From positions 1 through 30,375 of the forward strand of contig CAZWFN010000065.1 of NCBI GenBank assembly GCA_964633205.1: a DNA stretch of 30,375 nucleotides. The letters are read 5' to 3'. Origin of the DNA: CAYVQE01 sp964633205 (GTDB lineage: Bacteria; Myxococcota; B64-G9). Positions 14,854 to 25,655 of this stretch are shown here, in pieces (positions within the stretch are counted from its first letter, which is position 1; each line of letters opens with the position of its first letter). The notes under the pieces are model-generated. The model was not told the DNA's origin and did no database searches. It saw only the letters and a program-made list of their open reading frames with translations. A program made the translations under genes and the position numbers.

Positions 14854-15669
14854 TCAGATCTGGGAGACCTTCAGCTCCAGGTCCCGCGATACGGTCAGCA
14901 GGCTGCCGTCGGTCACCTCGCGCCACTGGTGGCCGGGATCGTTCATGCGCACGCCGAGCATGATGCCCTTGAACTGGGCGTGGGCTTCGCGCTGGGCGTC
15001 GGTATGGTCTTGACAGGCGCAGCCGTGGATGCCCTCGCGGTGCGAGTAGTGCATGGGCTGGCCGCGGCAGACGGCGCCCATGATCTGGCCGTTGGTGACG
15101 ATGATGGCGTAGCTGGGGTCCGGCTGGGACCGGGGGGCGTGGAGCTCCTCGATCGAGCCGGCGAACTCACGCAGGCTGGCGGCCAACTGCTCCGGCGGCA
15201 GCGACAGGTCGTTGATGGTGCCGTCGCGGAACAGGCTGTGCAGGTACAGGTGAAAGGCCAGCTCGCTGTCGGTCTCGCCGCGGATGTTGCGCGCCAGAAA
15301 GGGCGGCAGCTCGGCCAGCAGCTTCTCGCTCTTCGGCTCCAGCGCCGGCAGGGTGCCGACGTGGGCGAACAGCCAGCGGCGGAAGCGGAAGGGGTGGGTG
15401 TTCTTGGTGCTCCAGGCGCCGATGGTGGCCCGGCGCACGTGCACCAGCAAGCAGGTGGAGACGGCGTCGTCGACCAGGCGCACGTAGTCCAGCTCCTCCT
15501 CGGGGTCGGACGGCCGGCGCTTGAGCAGCGGCTCGTCGTCGCTGTAGGTGCCCATGCCAACCCCGTGGTGGCCCTGGCCGGGCTCGAACCGCAAAGCCGG
15601 CGCCACCTCGGCGATGGCGCACCCGAGCAAGTCCGCATCGTTGCACATCACACCCAGCATTCGGCACAT
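14854..15669 (-). CDS. Class II glutamine amidotransferase-like protein (YafJ/GATase_6 type)
   Basis: A 271-residue Ntn-type amidotransferase domain standing alone. The start ATG 15669 gives Met-Cys-Arg-Met-Leu-Gly, so Cys2 becomes the N-terminal nucleophile after Met removal; GGGAGG lies 5 bases upstream. Other class II features are GHHGVGMGTY, VHVRRATIG, NTHPFRFRRWLFAHVGTL and GETDSELAFH, which form the glutamine pocket and oxyanion site. No synthase domain is attached, so the ammonia acceptor is unknown; related stand-alone proteins include YafJ and EgtC. The open frame continues 17 codons upstream, but that would bury the nucleophile. It is the first gene of the chemosensory-like operon, with a candidate promoter about 70-100 bases upstream. 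Its role there is unexplained. Confidence 0.85.
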   Translation of the reverse strand: MCRMLGVMCNDADLLGCAIAEVAPALRFEPGQGHHGVGMGTYSDDEPLLKRRPSDPEEELDYVRLVDDAVSTCLLVHVRRATIGAWSTKNTHPFRFRRWLFAHVGTLPALEPKSEKLLAELPPFLARNIRGETDSELAFHLYLHSLFRDGTINDLSLPPEQLAASLREFAGSIEELHAPRSQPDPSYAIIVTNGQIMGAVCRGQPMHYSHREGIHGCACQDHTDAQREAHAQFKGIMLGVRMNDPGHQWREVTDGSLLTVSRDLELKVSQI

Positions 15670-15741
15670 GCCAGCCTCCCGGCGGTCCCCGCGCCGCCGC
15701 CTCCCGCGGCGGTGGCGCATCGGCGTCGAAAACGCCTCGAA

Positions 15742-15770
15742 ACGCTAACGGATCCGGCAACCGGTTGCAA
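15742..15770 (-). promoter_or_regulatory. Candidate promoter of the amidotransferase/chemosensory-like operon, with palindromic operator
   Basis: On the minus strand TTGCAA (15770-15765) is separated by 17 bases from TAGCGT (15747-15742). A perfect 12-bp palindrome, GCAACCGGTTGC (15757-15768), overlaps the -35 box, a usual place for a repressor site. Transcription would begin near 15735, giving a leader of about 65 bases that includes a GC-rich hairpin. Confidence 0.4.
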
Positions 15771-15772
15771 GC

Positions 15773-15808
15773 AAAAGCTGGCCGCCGACCGGGTCGGCCC
15801 GACGGCGG
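15773..15808 (-). terminator. Possible terminator after cutA
   Basis: On the minus strand CCGCCG (15808-15803) pairs with CGGCGG (15787-15782). An inner CGGG/CCCG stem (15801-15798 with 15793-15790) is separated from it by a small internal loop, and TTTT (15776-15773) follows after five bases. The T-run is short and offset, so termination may be incomplete. Confidence 0.35.
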
Positions 15809-15852
15809 TTTCCCCGCAAAACCGGTGAGCTATGGACGCTGCGGGCCGCCCT

Positions 15853-16176
15853 TCAGCCCCGCGGAGCGGCCTCCTGGCGCACCCAGTCGAGAAAGGCCGG
15901 GTTGCCGTCGGCGATGGGCAGCCCGACCGTGCAGGGCACCTCGTCGGCATGCAGCTCAGCGACCCGTTCGACCAGCGCCTCCATCCGGTCGGCGCGGGTC
16001 TTGGCGATCAGCACGCACTCGTCGCCGCGCTCGATCTCGCCCTGCCACCAGTAGACGCTCTGCATGCCGGCGATGATGTTGGCGCAGGCCACCAGCCGCT
16101 CGGCCACCAGGGCCTCGGCGATGCGGCCGGCCTCGTCGCGGTCGGTACAGGTGATGTAGACGAAGCGCAGATCCAT
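15853..16176 (-). CDS. cutA: CutA1 family divalent-cation tolerance protein
   Basis: A 107-residue protein of normal CutA length. The family signatures are visible: an N-terminal VYITCTDRDEAGRIAEALV, the strand VACANI, SVYWWQGEIERGDECVLIAKT and the C-terminal NPAFLDWV. CutA1 proteins form very stable trimers with a ferredoxin-like fold. They are linked to copper and other divalent cation tolerance in Escherichia coli, though the biochemical activity is unsettled. The ribosome binding site (GGGAGG, five bases before ATG) lies in the 3' arm of a strong leader hairpin. The gene follows the giant lipoprotein gene by 77 bases on the same strand and is followed by a candidate terminator. Confidence 0.95.
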   Translation of the reverse strand: MDLRFVYITCTDRDEAGRIAEALVAERLVACANIIAGMQSVYWWQGEIERGDECVLIAKTRADRMEALVERVAELHADEVPCTVGLPIADGNPAFLDWVRQEAAPRG

Positions 16177-16181
16177 GGTTA

Positions 16182-16221
16182 CCTCCCGGGCGCGGCCCGC
16201 TGTGGGCCGACGCCCGGGAGG
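16182..16221 (-). promoter_or_regulatory. Leader hairpin covering the cutA ribosome binding site
   Basis: An 11-bp perfect inverted repeat (CCTCCCGGGCG, 16182-16192, with CGCCCGGGAGG, 16211-16221) encloses a second 6-bp stem (16193-16198 with 16204-16209) with a 5-base loop; one base bulges. In the cutA transcript the GGGAGG Shine-Dalgarno (16187-16182) is part of the 3' arm and would be hidden. No T-run follows, so a plain terminator for the upstream gene is less likely. Confidence 0.5.
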
Positions 16222-16253
16222 CTAACACGAATTGGGAGGCTCGGGCAGCCCCG

Positions 16254-20609
<4,356 letters not shown>

Positions 20610-20652
20610 CATTCCTCCCGTCTCGGCCCACGGGCCGGCGGTCGCGTTTGGC

Positions 20653-22458
20653 TCAGCGGAACTGCCACACCAGCGCCAGGCTGCCCTCGGGCACCCAGCG
20701 TATCTGTTCCTGTCGGTTCACCGCGCCGTAGACCATGCCCACGCCCACCTGCAGCCGGGCCCACAGTGGGCCGAACAGGCGCAGGCCCAGCCCGCCCTCC
20801 AGCCACAGGCCGGGGGCGAAGTGATCGGCGCTGGCGTCGTTCTTGTCGGCCGGCTGGGGCGTATCGACGTCGATCATCTTGTCGCGCCGGTAGAGCAGCC
20901 AGTGGTTGCCCAGGCCCAGGTCCAGGCCCAGCGACCAGCGCTGGCCGAAGCGCCAGCGCAGCCCGCCGCCGACCGACAGCGACAGGTCGTCGAGGGTGTG
21001 GGCGCCGCCTTCCTGGCCGCCGCTGGTGCGGCGCCAGGCGAAGCGGGCGCCGAGGTGGAAATGCTCCCAGGCCAGCCAGCGGTAGCTGACCTCCAGGCCG
21101 TGGGCCGGCGGATCGTCCGGCTCGAGCGGAGCGCCCAGCCGGTAGCCGGCGCCCAGCGCGTGCTGCGCCCGGCCCGCGGCCGCCGGGGCCGGCTGCTCGG
21201 CGCTGAGGCGCTGGTCGGAACGGCTGGCTTCGAAGCCCTGGGCGAAGGCCGCGCCGTATGGCACATGGAACAGCTGGCGGCGGAAGGCCTCGGCCACCGT
21301 GCCGCGGCTGCGGGCGGCCGGCGCCTGGCCGCCGGCCAGGTAGGCGATTTGCTGCGGCTCGGCCGCCGGCGGCTGCAGTGCGTAGGTGCGCTCCTGGCCG
21401 CCGCGCAGCACGGTGTAGCCCGGCCGGTGGCGCACCGGGGGGTAGAGCAGGGCCAGCCGCGCCGGGTGATCCGGGGCCTTGTTCCAGTCGGCATAGGCCA
21501 GGCCGCGGGCGTCCTCGACGTGGAAGCGGCCGGCGGTCGCGGCCGGGATGTGCAGAAAGTGGGTGAAGGAGGCGGCGTTGAGATCCAGCAGCGGGTGGGC
21601 CAGGTTCTGCAGCGGCGGCTGGACGAAGACCTGGATGCGGGCCTTGGGGTGGGTCACCCCGGCGTTGGCCGCCACCAGGAAGGCCTCCAGTTCGCCGTAG
21701 CACACCTGGCCGTCGCCGTCGACATCGGCCGGGCCGAGCAGGCCGGAGCGCAGCTCGTGGCTGAATACGCCGGCCCGCAGCCGGCCCCACTCGTGGACCT
21801 CGGCGGTGCCGGCGGTCGAGACGATGACGCCGGTGTTGGGGTGGCGGCTCAGGTCGGACGGCTGGCGCAAAAAGGCCGCCAGCGCCCGCTGGGCGCGTGC
21901 GCCGCCGCGGTCGTCGCGCCAATCGCCGCGGGCGGCCACCAGGAAATAGGCGTGACAGGCGTCCAAAATGATGTGGTTGAAGTCGGCCGGCGAGGCGGCG
22001 ATGGTCTGCTCGAACAGGTCGTCGCGGCCCAGCGGGCCGTCGGCCAGCAGCAGCTGGCCCTCGCCGTCGGCCAACCGGCCGTGGCCGGTGAACACCAGGA
22101 TGAACTCGGTGTGCCGGCCCTCGGCTCGATCGTGGCGGATGTCGTCGAACAGGTGGGCCACGGCCGCGTCGAAGCGCTGTCGGGTGGGCGGCCGGCTGCG
22201 GCCGGCCAGGCCGGGGAAGGTGCGCTGGCTCTCGGCGTCCAGCGTGGTCAGCAGCTGCACCCGGGCCCCGGCCGCGTTGAACAGCTCGGCGTAGCGGGCC
22301 CCGTCGTCGTCGGCGAAGCGCAGCCGCGGCAGCTCGCCCGTGGGATCGACGTTGTTGGCCACCACCAGCACGTGGCGGGCCACCGCCTCGGGCTCGGCGC
22401 CGGCGGCCGCCGCGGCGGCGCTGGGCCAGAGCAACAACAACAGTAGGCAGGCTCTCAT
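20653..22458 (-). CDS. Exported caspase-like (C14) protein with C-terminal beta-barrel-like region
   Basis: A 601-residue protein. Signal peptide 1-20 is followed by a caspase-like p20 fold starting HVLVVANN (29-36), with the catalytic dyad visible as VFTGHG (H126) and ILDACHA (C168), and TAGTAEVHEW after it. An EF-hand-like DVDGDGQVCYGELEAF lies at 245-260. From about 430 to the end the sequence alternates polar and aromatic/hydrophobic strands (LEVSYRWLAW, LSVGGGLRWRFG, WSLGLDLGLGNHW, GLGLRLFGPLWARLQVGVGMVYG, SLALVWQFR), suggesting an outer-membrane beta-barrel of about eight strands. The start ATG overlaps the anti-sigma stop (ATGA), with GGAG eight bases upstream, so the two are translationally coupled. 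It is likely a metacaspase/orthocaspase-type peptidase at the cell envelope; substrate unknown. Confidence 0.75.
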   Translation of the reverse strand: MRACLLLLLLWPSAAAAAAGAEPEAVARHVLVVANNVDPTGELPRLRFADDDGARYAELFNAAGARVQLLTTLDAESQRTFPGLAGRSRPPTRQRFDAAVAHLFDDIRHDRAEGRHTEFILVFTGHGRLADGEGQLLLADGPLGRDDLFEQTIAASPADFNHIILDACHAYFLVAARGDWRDDRGGARAQRALAAFLRQPSDLSRHPNTGVIVSTAGTAEVHEWGRLRAGVFSHELRSGLLGPADVDGDGQVCYGELEAFLVAANAGVTHPKARIQVFVQPPLQNLAHPLLDLNAASFTHFLHIPAATAGRFHVEDARGLAYADWNKAPDHPARLALLYPPVRHRPGYTVLRGGQERTYALQPPAAEPQQIAYLAGGQAPAARSRGTVAEAFRRQLFHVPYGAAFAQGFEASRSDQRLSAEQPAPAAAGRAQHALGAGYRLGAPLEPDDPPAHGLEVSYRWLAWEHFHLGARFAWRRTSGGQEGGAHTLDDLSLSVGGGLRWRFGQRWSLGLDLGLGNHWLLYRRDKMIDVDTPQPADKNDASADHFAPGLWLEGGLGLRLFGPLWARLQVGVGMVYGAVNRQEQIRWVPEGSLALVWQFR

Positions 22459-23306
22459 GGCTTCGGCTCCAGCACGGTCAGCTCCGTCTGCCAGCGATGC
22501 ACCGCGGTCTCGTCCGCGTCGCGCCCGGCGCCTTCATCGGCCAGGGCCCGCGCTGTTTCCAAGTCTACGGGGTGATCGGTGAACAGGGCAACGATGCGGT
22601 AGCTGCCCGGCCGGTGGTTGACCGCCAGGCGTACGGTTCGCTCCAGCGGCCGCGGCCGGTCGGCCGGCTCGATGGCCACCGGGCCGGGCCGGGCCGGATG
22701 CGGCAGGTACCACAGCCGGCGGCTGGCCGCGTCCTCGGCGAAAAGCGCCAGACCGCGGTAGCGGCCGCCGGGGTTGAGCAGGCTGAAGCCCAGCGTCTCG
22801 TCCAGCCGGCAGGCACAGCCGCCGGCCCGGCGGGCCGGGTGCGGCGCGCCGGTGCCCGGTGGCGGGATGCACACCAGCTCCAGCGCCGGTGCGGCCGCCG
22901 CCCCGCGGGCCTGCAGGTCGCTGACCTGCAGCGTCTCGGCGGGGCCGGCCGGCTCGGAGCGCGGCGCGCTCCACAGCCCGATCCACAGCAGCACCGCGGC
23001 CAGGCCGCCGGCCGCGGCCACCGCCGCCGGCCACCAGCGGCGCCGGCTCGGGCTTTGCCCGCTGCCCAGCTGGTCGGCCAGCGGCCACCAGGCCAGCCGC
23101 AGCTCGAAGGGCGACGGATCGGCCTCGGCGCCGCAGGCCTCGCCCAGGGCCCGGTCGGCGCGGGTCAGGTTGCGGGCCAGGGCGCGGCATTCGGGGCAGC
23201 GGTCGAGGTGCCGGCGTACCGCGGCCGGCGGCGCCGGCTGTTCGGGATCGAGGAACAGGGACCGCAGGGCCCGCTGGCAACGGCGGTGTATGCGGCGCTC
23301 GGTCAT
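22455..23306 (-). CDS. Membrane anti-sigma factor with zinc-finger (ZAS) motif
   Basis: A 283-residue single-pass protein. The N-terminal cytoplasmic part holds the zinc-binding anti-sigma motif HLDRCPEC (H33, C37, C40). One transmembrane helix lies at about 91-112 (WWPAAVAAAGGLAAVLLWIGLW). The periplasmic part (about 115-283) has the patterns GFSLLNPGGRYRGLALFAEDAASRRLWYLP and YRIVALFTDHPVD, reminiscent of DUF4384-like sensor domains in myxobacterial sigma/anti-sigma loci; that resemblance is from memory. It starts one base after the sigma factor stop and overlaps the caspase-like gene by four bases, so sigma, anti-sigma and caspase-like protein form one tightly coupled unit. Confidence 0.8.
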   Translation of the reverse strand: MTERRIHRRCQRALRSLFLDPEQPAPPAAVRRHLDRCPECRALARNLTRADRALGEACGAEADPSPFELRLAWWPLADQLGSGQSPSRRRWWPAAVAAAGGLAAVLLWIGLWSAPRSEPAGPAETLQVSDLQARGAAAAPALELVCIPPPGTGAPHPARRAGGCACRLDETLGFSLLNPGGRYRGLALFAEDAASRRLWYLPHPARPGPVAIEPADRPRPLERTVRLAVNHRPGSYRIVALFTDHPVDLETARALADEGAGRDADETAVHRWQTELTVLEPKP

Positions 23307-23307
23307 G

Positions 23308-24006
23308 TCAGCGCACCTCCAGCCGGTCGAAGCGCAGCGGCAGGGCGCGTTCCAGCCCGTGGCGTTTGAGCTGGCGCCACAGCGAACGCCGGATCAGCCG
23401 GATGTGCTTGCGCACCCGGTTGCGGTCCAGGCCCAGCGCCGCGGCGGTGTCCCGCTGGCCGAGCTGCTCGACGAAGTGCAGCCGCACCACCTGGCGCTGC
23501 TCCTCGCTCAGCCCGGCGACGAAGGCCCGCAGAAAGGTGCGGATGCGCTGCTGCTCGGCGGCCTCGTCGGGCGGAGTCGGCTGGCCGGCGGCCAGCGTCA
23601 CCCCGCCGGCGGCCTGGATCGACTCGGCATCGCAGGCCGGCTCCGCCCCGGCGGCGGTGATATCCTGGAAGCGGCTGATGCGATCGAGATCCTTGCGGAA
23701 ACGGGCCAGCACCGCGTTGCGGGCGATGCCGCGCAGGTACTGGCCAAAAGGCCGCAGGCCATCGTAACCCTTTCTGGCGGCAGCCGAAAAGCCGCGCAAG
23801 AACACGTCCTGCAGCGCGTCGCGCAGCTGCTCCGGGTCCTCGTAGCCGGCGAAGCGCAGCTGCCGGCCCTGGCTGGAGAACTCGAAGCCACGGCGAAGAA
23901 AGCACGCCAATTCGGGGGCATACGATCGATAGAGGCCTTCCAGGGCGGCCGGGTCGGCCCGCCGGAAGGCATCGAGCAAAGCACGGTTTTCCGGCAATCG
24001 GTCCAC
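23308..24006 (-). CDS. ECF-type RNA polymerase sigma factor
   Basis: A 232-residue sigma factor. Region 2 covers about 18-110 (LEGLYRSYAPEL, QLRDALQDVFLRGF, FGQYLRGIARNAVLARFRKD). Region 4 covers about 160-222, with a helix-turn-helix (LSEEQRQVVRLHFVEQLGQRDTAAALGLDRNRVRKHI). The roughly 50-residue linker makes it longer than most ECF factors (about 170-200). The start is GTG 24006 with only a weak GAG upstream; no ATG lies in frame nearby. It heads the operon with its anti-sigma factor and probably autoregulates. The upstream region holds a 15-bp inverted repeat and three 10-bp direct repeats. No perfect GGAAC/CGTC ECF promoter was found. Confidence 0.85.
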   Translation of the reverse strand: MDRLPENRALLDAFRRADPAALEGLYRSYAPELACFLRRGFEFSSQGRQLRFAGYEDPEQLRDALQDVFLRGFSAAARKGYDGLRPFGQYLRGIARNAVLARFRKDLDRISRFQDITAAGAEPACDAESIQAAGGVTLAAGQPTPPDEAAEQQRIRTFLRAFVAGLSEEQRQVVRLHFVEQLGQRDTAAALGLDRNRVRKHIRLIRRSLWRQLKRHGLERALPLRFDRLEVR

Positions 24007-24045
24007 GTTAGCTCATTATGCGCTCGTTCGGCCCGTGGGTAGATT

Positions 24046-24060
24046 ATTTCGATCGGAAAT
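24046..24060. promoter_or_regulatory. Inverted repeat upstream of the sigma factor gene
   Basis: ATTTC-GATCG-GAAAT: 5-bp arms with a 5-bp centre that is itself nearly symmetric. It lies 40 bases upstream of the GTG start of the sigma factor gene, in the divergent intergenic region, and may be an operator. The protein that would bind it is unknown. Confidence 0.3.
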
Positions 24061-24090
24061 CGGTCCCGGCGCTTACCAGTCCCGGCGACC

Positions 24091-24120
24091 ACTCCTTTCC
24101 ACTCCTTTCCACTCCTTTCC
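24091..24120. repeat. Three perfect 10-bp direct repeats in the divergent promoter region
   Basis: ACTCCTTTCC occurs three times without interruption (GGAAAGGAGT on the sigma factor's strand). The 10-bp period is close to one helical turn, so the units lie on one face of the DNA. It lies 85-114 bases upstream of the sigma factor start and about 90 bases upstream of the promoter of the plus-strand lipoprotein gene. Activator binding or a slippage-prone spacer are both possible. Confidence 0.7.
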
Positions 24121-24209
24121 AGTGTAGAGTCCCTGGCCGCCGGAGGGAAGGGCACCCGGCCAGAATGGCGGCCGGCTTGCCGGGCGCGCTGGCGGGGTGA
24201 GCAAAACAG

Positions 24210-24238
24210 TTGATCCGCCTGCGGGCCGTTCATACACT
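24210..24238 (+). promoter_or_regulatory. Sigma70-type promoter of the HEAT lipoprotein gene
   Basis: TTGATC (24210-24215), a 17-base spacer and TACACT (24233-24238) make a good housekeeping-type promoter. The predicted start lies near 24245, leaving a leader of about 25 bases that contains AGGAGG eight bases before the ATG. Confidence 0.5.
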
Positions 24239-24270
24239 GGGGCCCGTCGCAGCTACAGGAGGGCTTTGGG

Positions 24271-25500
24271 ATGTCACATATCGCACGCGGGTTGTTGCTG
24301 TTGCTGGGCTCGTTGCTGGTGTTGGGCGCAGCGGCTTGCGACAGCGAGCCCGAGGTGGACGACCGCACCGTGACCGAGTGGATCGGGCTGCTGCGGCACC
24401 AGGACTGGGAGGTCCAGCAGGAGGCCCAGGATGCCCTGGCCCGGCTGGGCACCGAGGCCGTGCCCTACCTCAAGCGCAGCCTGCGCTTCGAGGATCCGAC
24501 GCTGCGCCGCGGCCTGGTGCGCACCCTGGCCCAGATCGGGCCGCCGGCGGTCGATGCGGTGCCGATGCTGCTGTCGGTCATCTCGCGCGAGAAGGTGGCC
24601 GTCATCCGGGCGGCCATCCTGCGGGCGCTGGCCGCCATCGCCCCGCGCGACGAGGAAGTGCGCGCCGAGTTCAAGCGCCGCCTGCGCGACGTGGATGATG
24701 ACGTGCGCCGGGCGGCCCGGGCCGGGCTGGAACGGGCCGAGGCGGCCGCCGCGCCGCCGCAGCCGGCCGCCGCCGGTCCGGTGGCCGATGAGCCCCGCGA
24801 GCTGGCGTTGCGCGCGGCGGTGGCCGAGATCCTGGCCGCCGAGCAACCCGGGGTGGCCTTCGCCTTGGTCGCCGAGGTGGAGCGCGGCAAGCGGCGGGCG
24901 GCCATCGTCTGGCCGGGCATGAAGGCCGGCCGGGTGCTGGACGACGACCTGGTGGCCTGGGTCTTCGAGCGCCGCGGCGAGGACGACTGGCGCCGGCTGC
25001 TGCAGGTGGGCCCGTTGCGCTCCGACGCGCCGGTGGTGTTGTCCGAGGCGCTGGGCGGGGCCGATGAGCAGCAGGTGGTGCGCCCCTGCGGTGTGGCCCG
25101 CGAGCAGCTGGCCGCCCATCTGGCCGAGCACGGAGCTGCCTTTGCCCGCGCCCGCGAGACCGGCGATGGGGCCGCGGCCATGCGGGCGTTCGAGGAGCTG
25201 AGCCGGGCGTTTTCCTTCCGGCTGGCCGCCCACGGCGACCGGCTGACCGAGATGGCGCTCGCGGGAGCCTTCGACCAGCCCTGGCAGATCGACACCGCAG
25301 AACCGGGTTCATGGGTGCCGGTGGCGATGCGCAGCGACGATGAGAGCGTATCCGGCCGCCTCGAGCTGCGCCCCTGCGGTGGCGGGGTGGTGATCGGCGC
25401 CATCGAGGCGGCCGCGGCTCCGGCAGACGCGGGCACGCCGAAGCCCGGCCCCGAGGAAGATGCCGAGCCCGCGGCTGAGGCGGCCGGCCCGCAGGACTGA
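24271..25500 (+). CDS. HEAT-repeat lipoprotein
   Basis: A 409-residue probable lipoprotein. A signal peptide ends in LGAAA-C (Cys23; an acceptable but not ideal lipobox). Residues 35-160 form HEAT-type helical repeats (WEVQQEAQDALARLGTEAVPYL, RRGLVRTLAQIGPPAVDAVPML, IRAAILRALAAIAP, DDDVRRAARAGLERA). After an Ala/Pro linker comes a globular region (about 180-385) that I do not recognise, then an acidic, Pro/Ala-rich tail. AGGAGG precedes the ATG by eight bases. It lies 155 bases upstream of the PilZ-Hsp70 gene, which may share its transcript or use its own promoter. HEAT repeats suggest protein binding on the membrane face; function unknown. Confidence 0.75.
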   Translation: MSHIARGLLLLLGSLLVLGAAACDSEPEVDDRTVTEWIGLLRHQDWEVQQEAQDALARLGTEAVPYLKRSLRFEDPTLRRGLVRTLAQIGPPAVDAVPMLLSVISREKVAVIRAAILRALAAIAPRDEEVRAEFKRRLRDVDDDVRRAARAGLERAEAAAAPPQPAAAGPVADEPRELALRAAVAEILAAEQPGVAFALVAEVERGKRRAAIVWPGMKAGRVLDDDLVAWVFERRGEDDWRRLLQVGPLRSDAPVVLSEALGGADEQQVVRPCGVAREQLAAHLAEHGAAFARARETGDGAAAMRAFEELSRAFSFRLAAHGDRLTEMALAGAFDQPWQIDTAEPGSWVPVAMRSDDESVSGRLELRPCGGGVVIGAIEAAAAPADAGTPKPGPEEDAEPAAEAAGPQD

Positions 25501-25579
25501 GTTGCGCTCCGTCCGGGTGCCCGGCGGGAACCCATCGTATTCGCCGCTATGACCCGCTGTTTGCGGGCGGCCCGATTTC

Positions 25580-25609
25580 TTGAACCGCGCCCCGACCTTC
25601 TGCTATTGC
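25580..25609 (+). promoter_or_regulatory. Candidate promoter of the PilZ-Hsp70 gene
   Basis: CTTGAAC (25579-25585) is followed by an extended -10-like TGCTATTGC (25601-25609). CTTGAA fits the -35 of RpoH-type heat-shock promoters as well as a sigma70 TTGAAC; the -10 match is weak for both (TTGAAC, 18 bases, TATTGC). No CIRCE element is present. A CCCGC/GCGGG hairpin lies just upstream at 25553-25567. Confidence 0.3.
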
Positions 25610-25655
25610 TGAATAGAAGCCGCAATCGACCCGGAAGTGGAGTGGGAGAGGCGAG

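Noticed and set aside
15670..15720. 17-codon N-terminal extension of the amidotransferase
   Set aside because: It would bury the catalytic Cys2, which must be N-terminal in class II amidotransferases.
24008..24016. Three-codon frame ATG-AGC-TAA just before the sigma factor GTG, as a regulatory mini-ORF
   Set aside because: It has no ribosome binding site and is too short to separate from chance.
24018..24200. 60-codon open frame in the divergent intergenic region
   Set aside because: It runs through the 10-bp repeats and shows no start signal or protein-like pattern.
25513..25524. CCGGGTGCCCGG as a terminator of the HEAT lipoprotein gene
   Set aside because: The two-base loop is sterically impossible as drawn, and no T-run follows.
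25501..25655. CIRCE (HrcA) operator before the Hsp70-like gene
   Set aside because: Neither the TTAGCACTC arm nor its complement is present.
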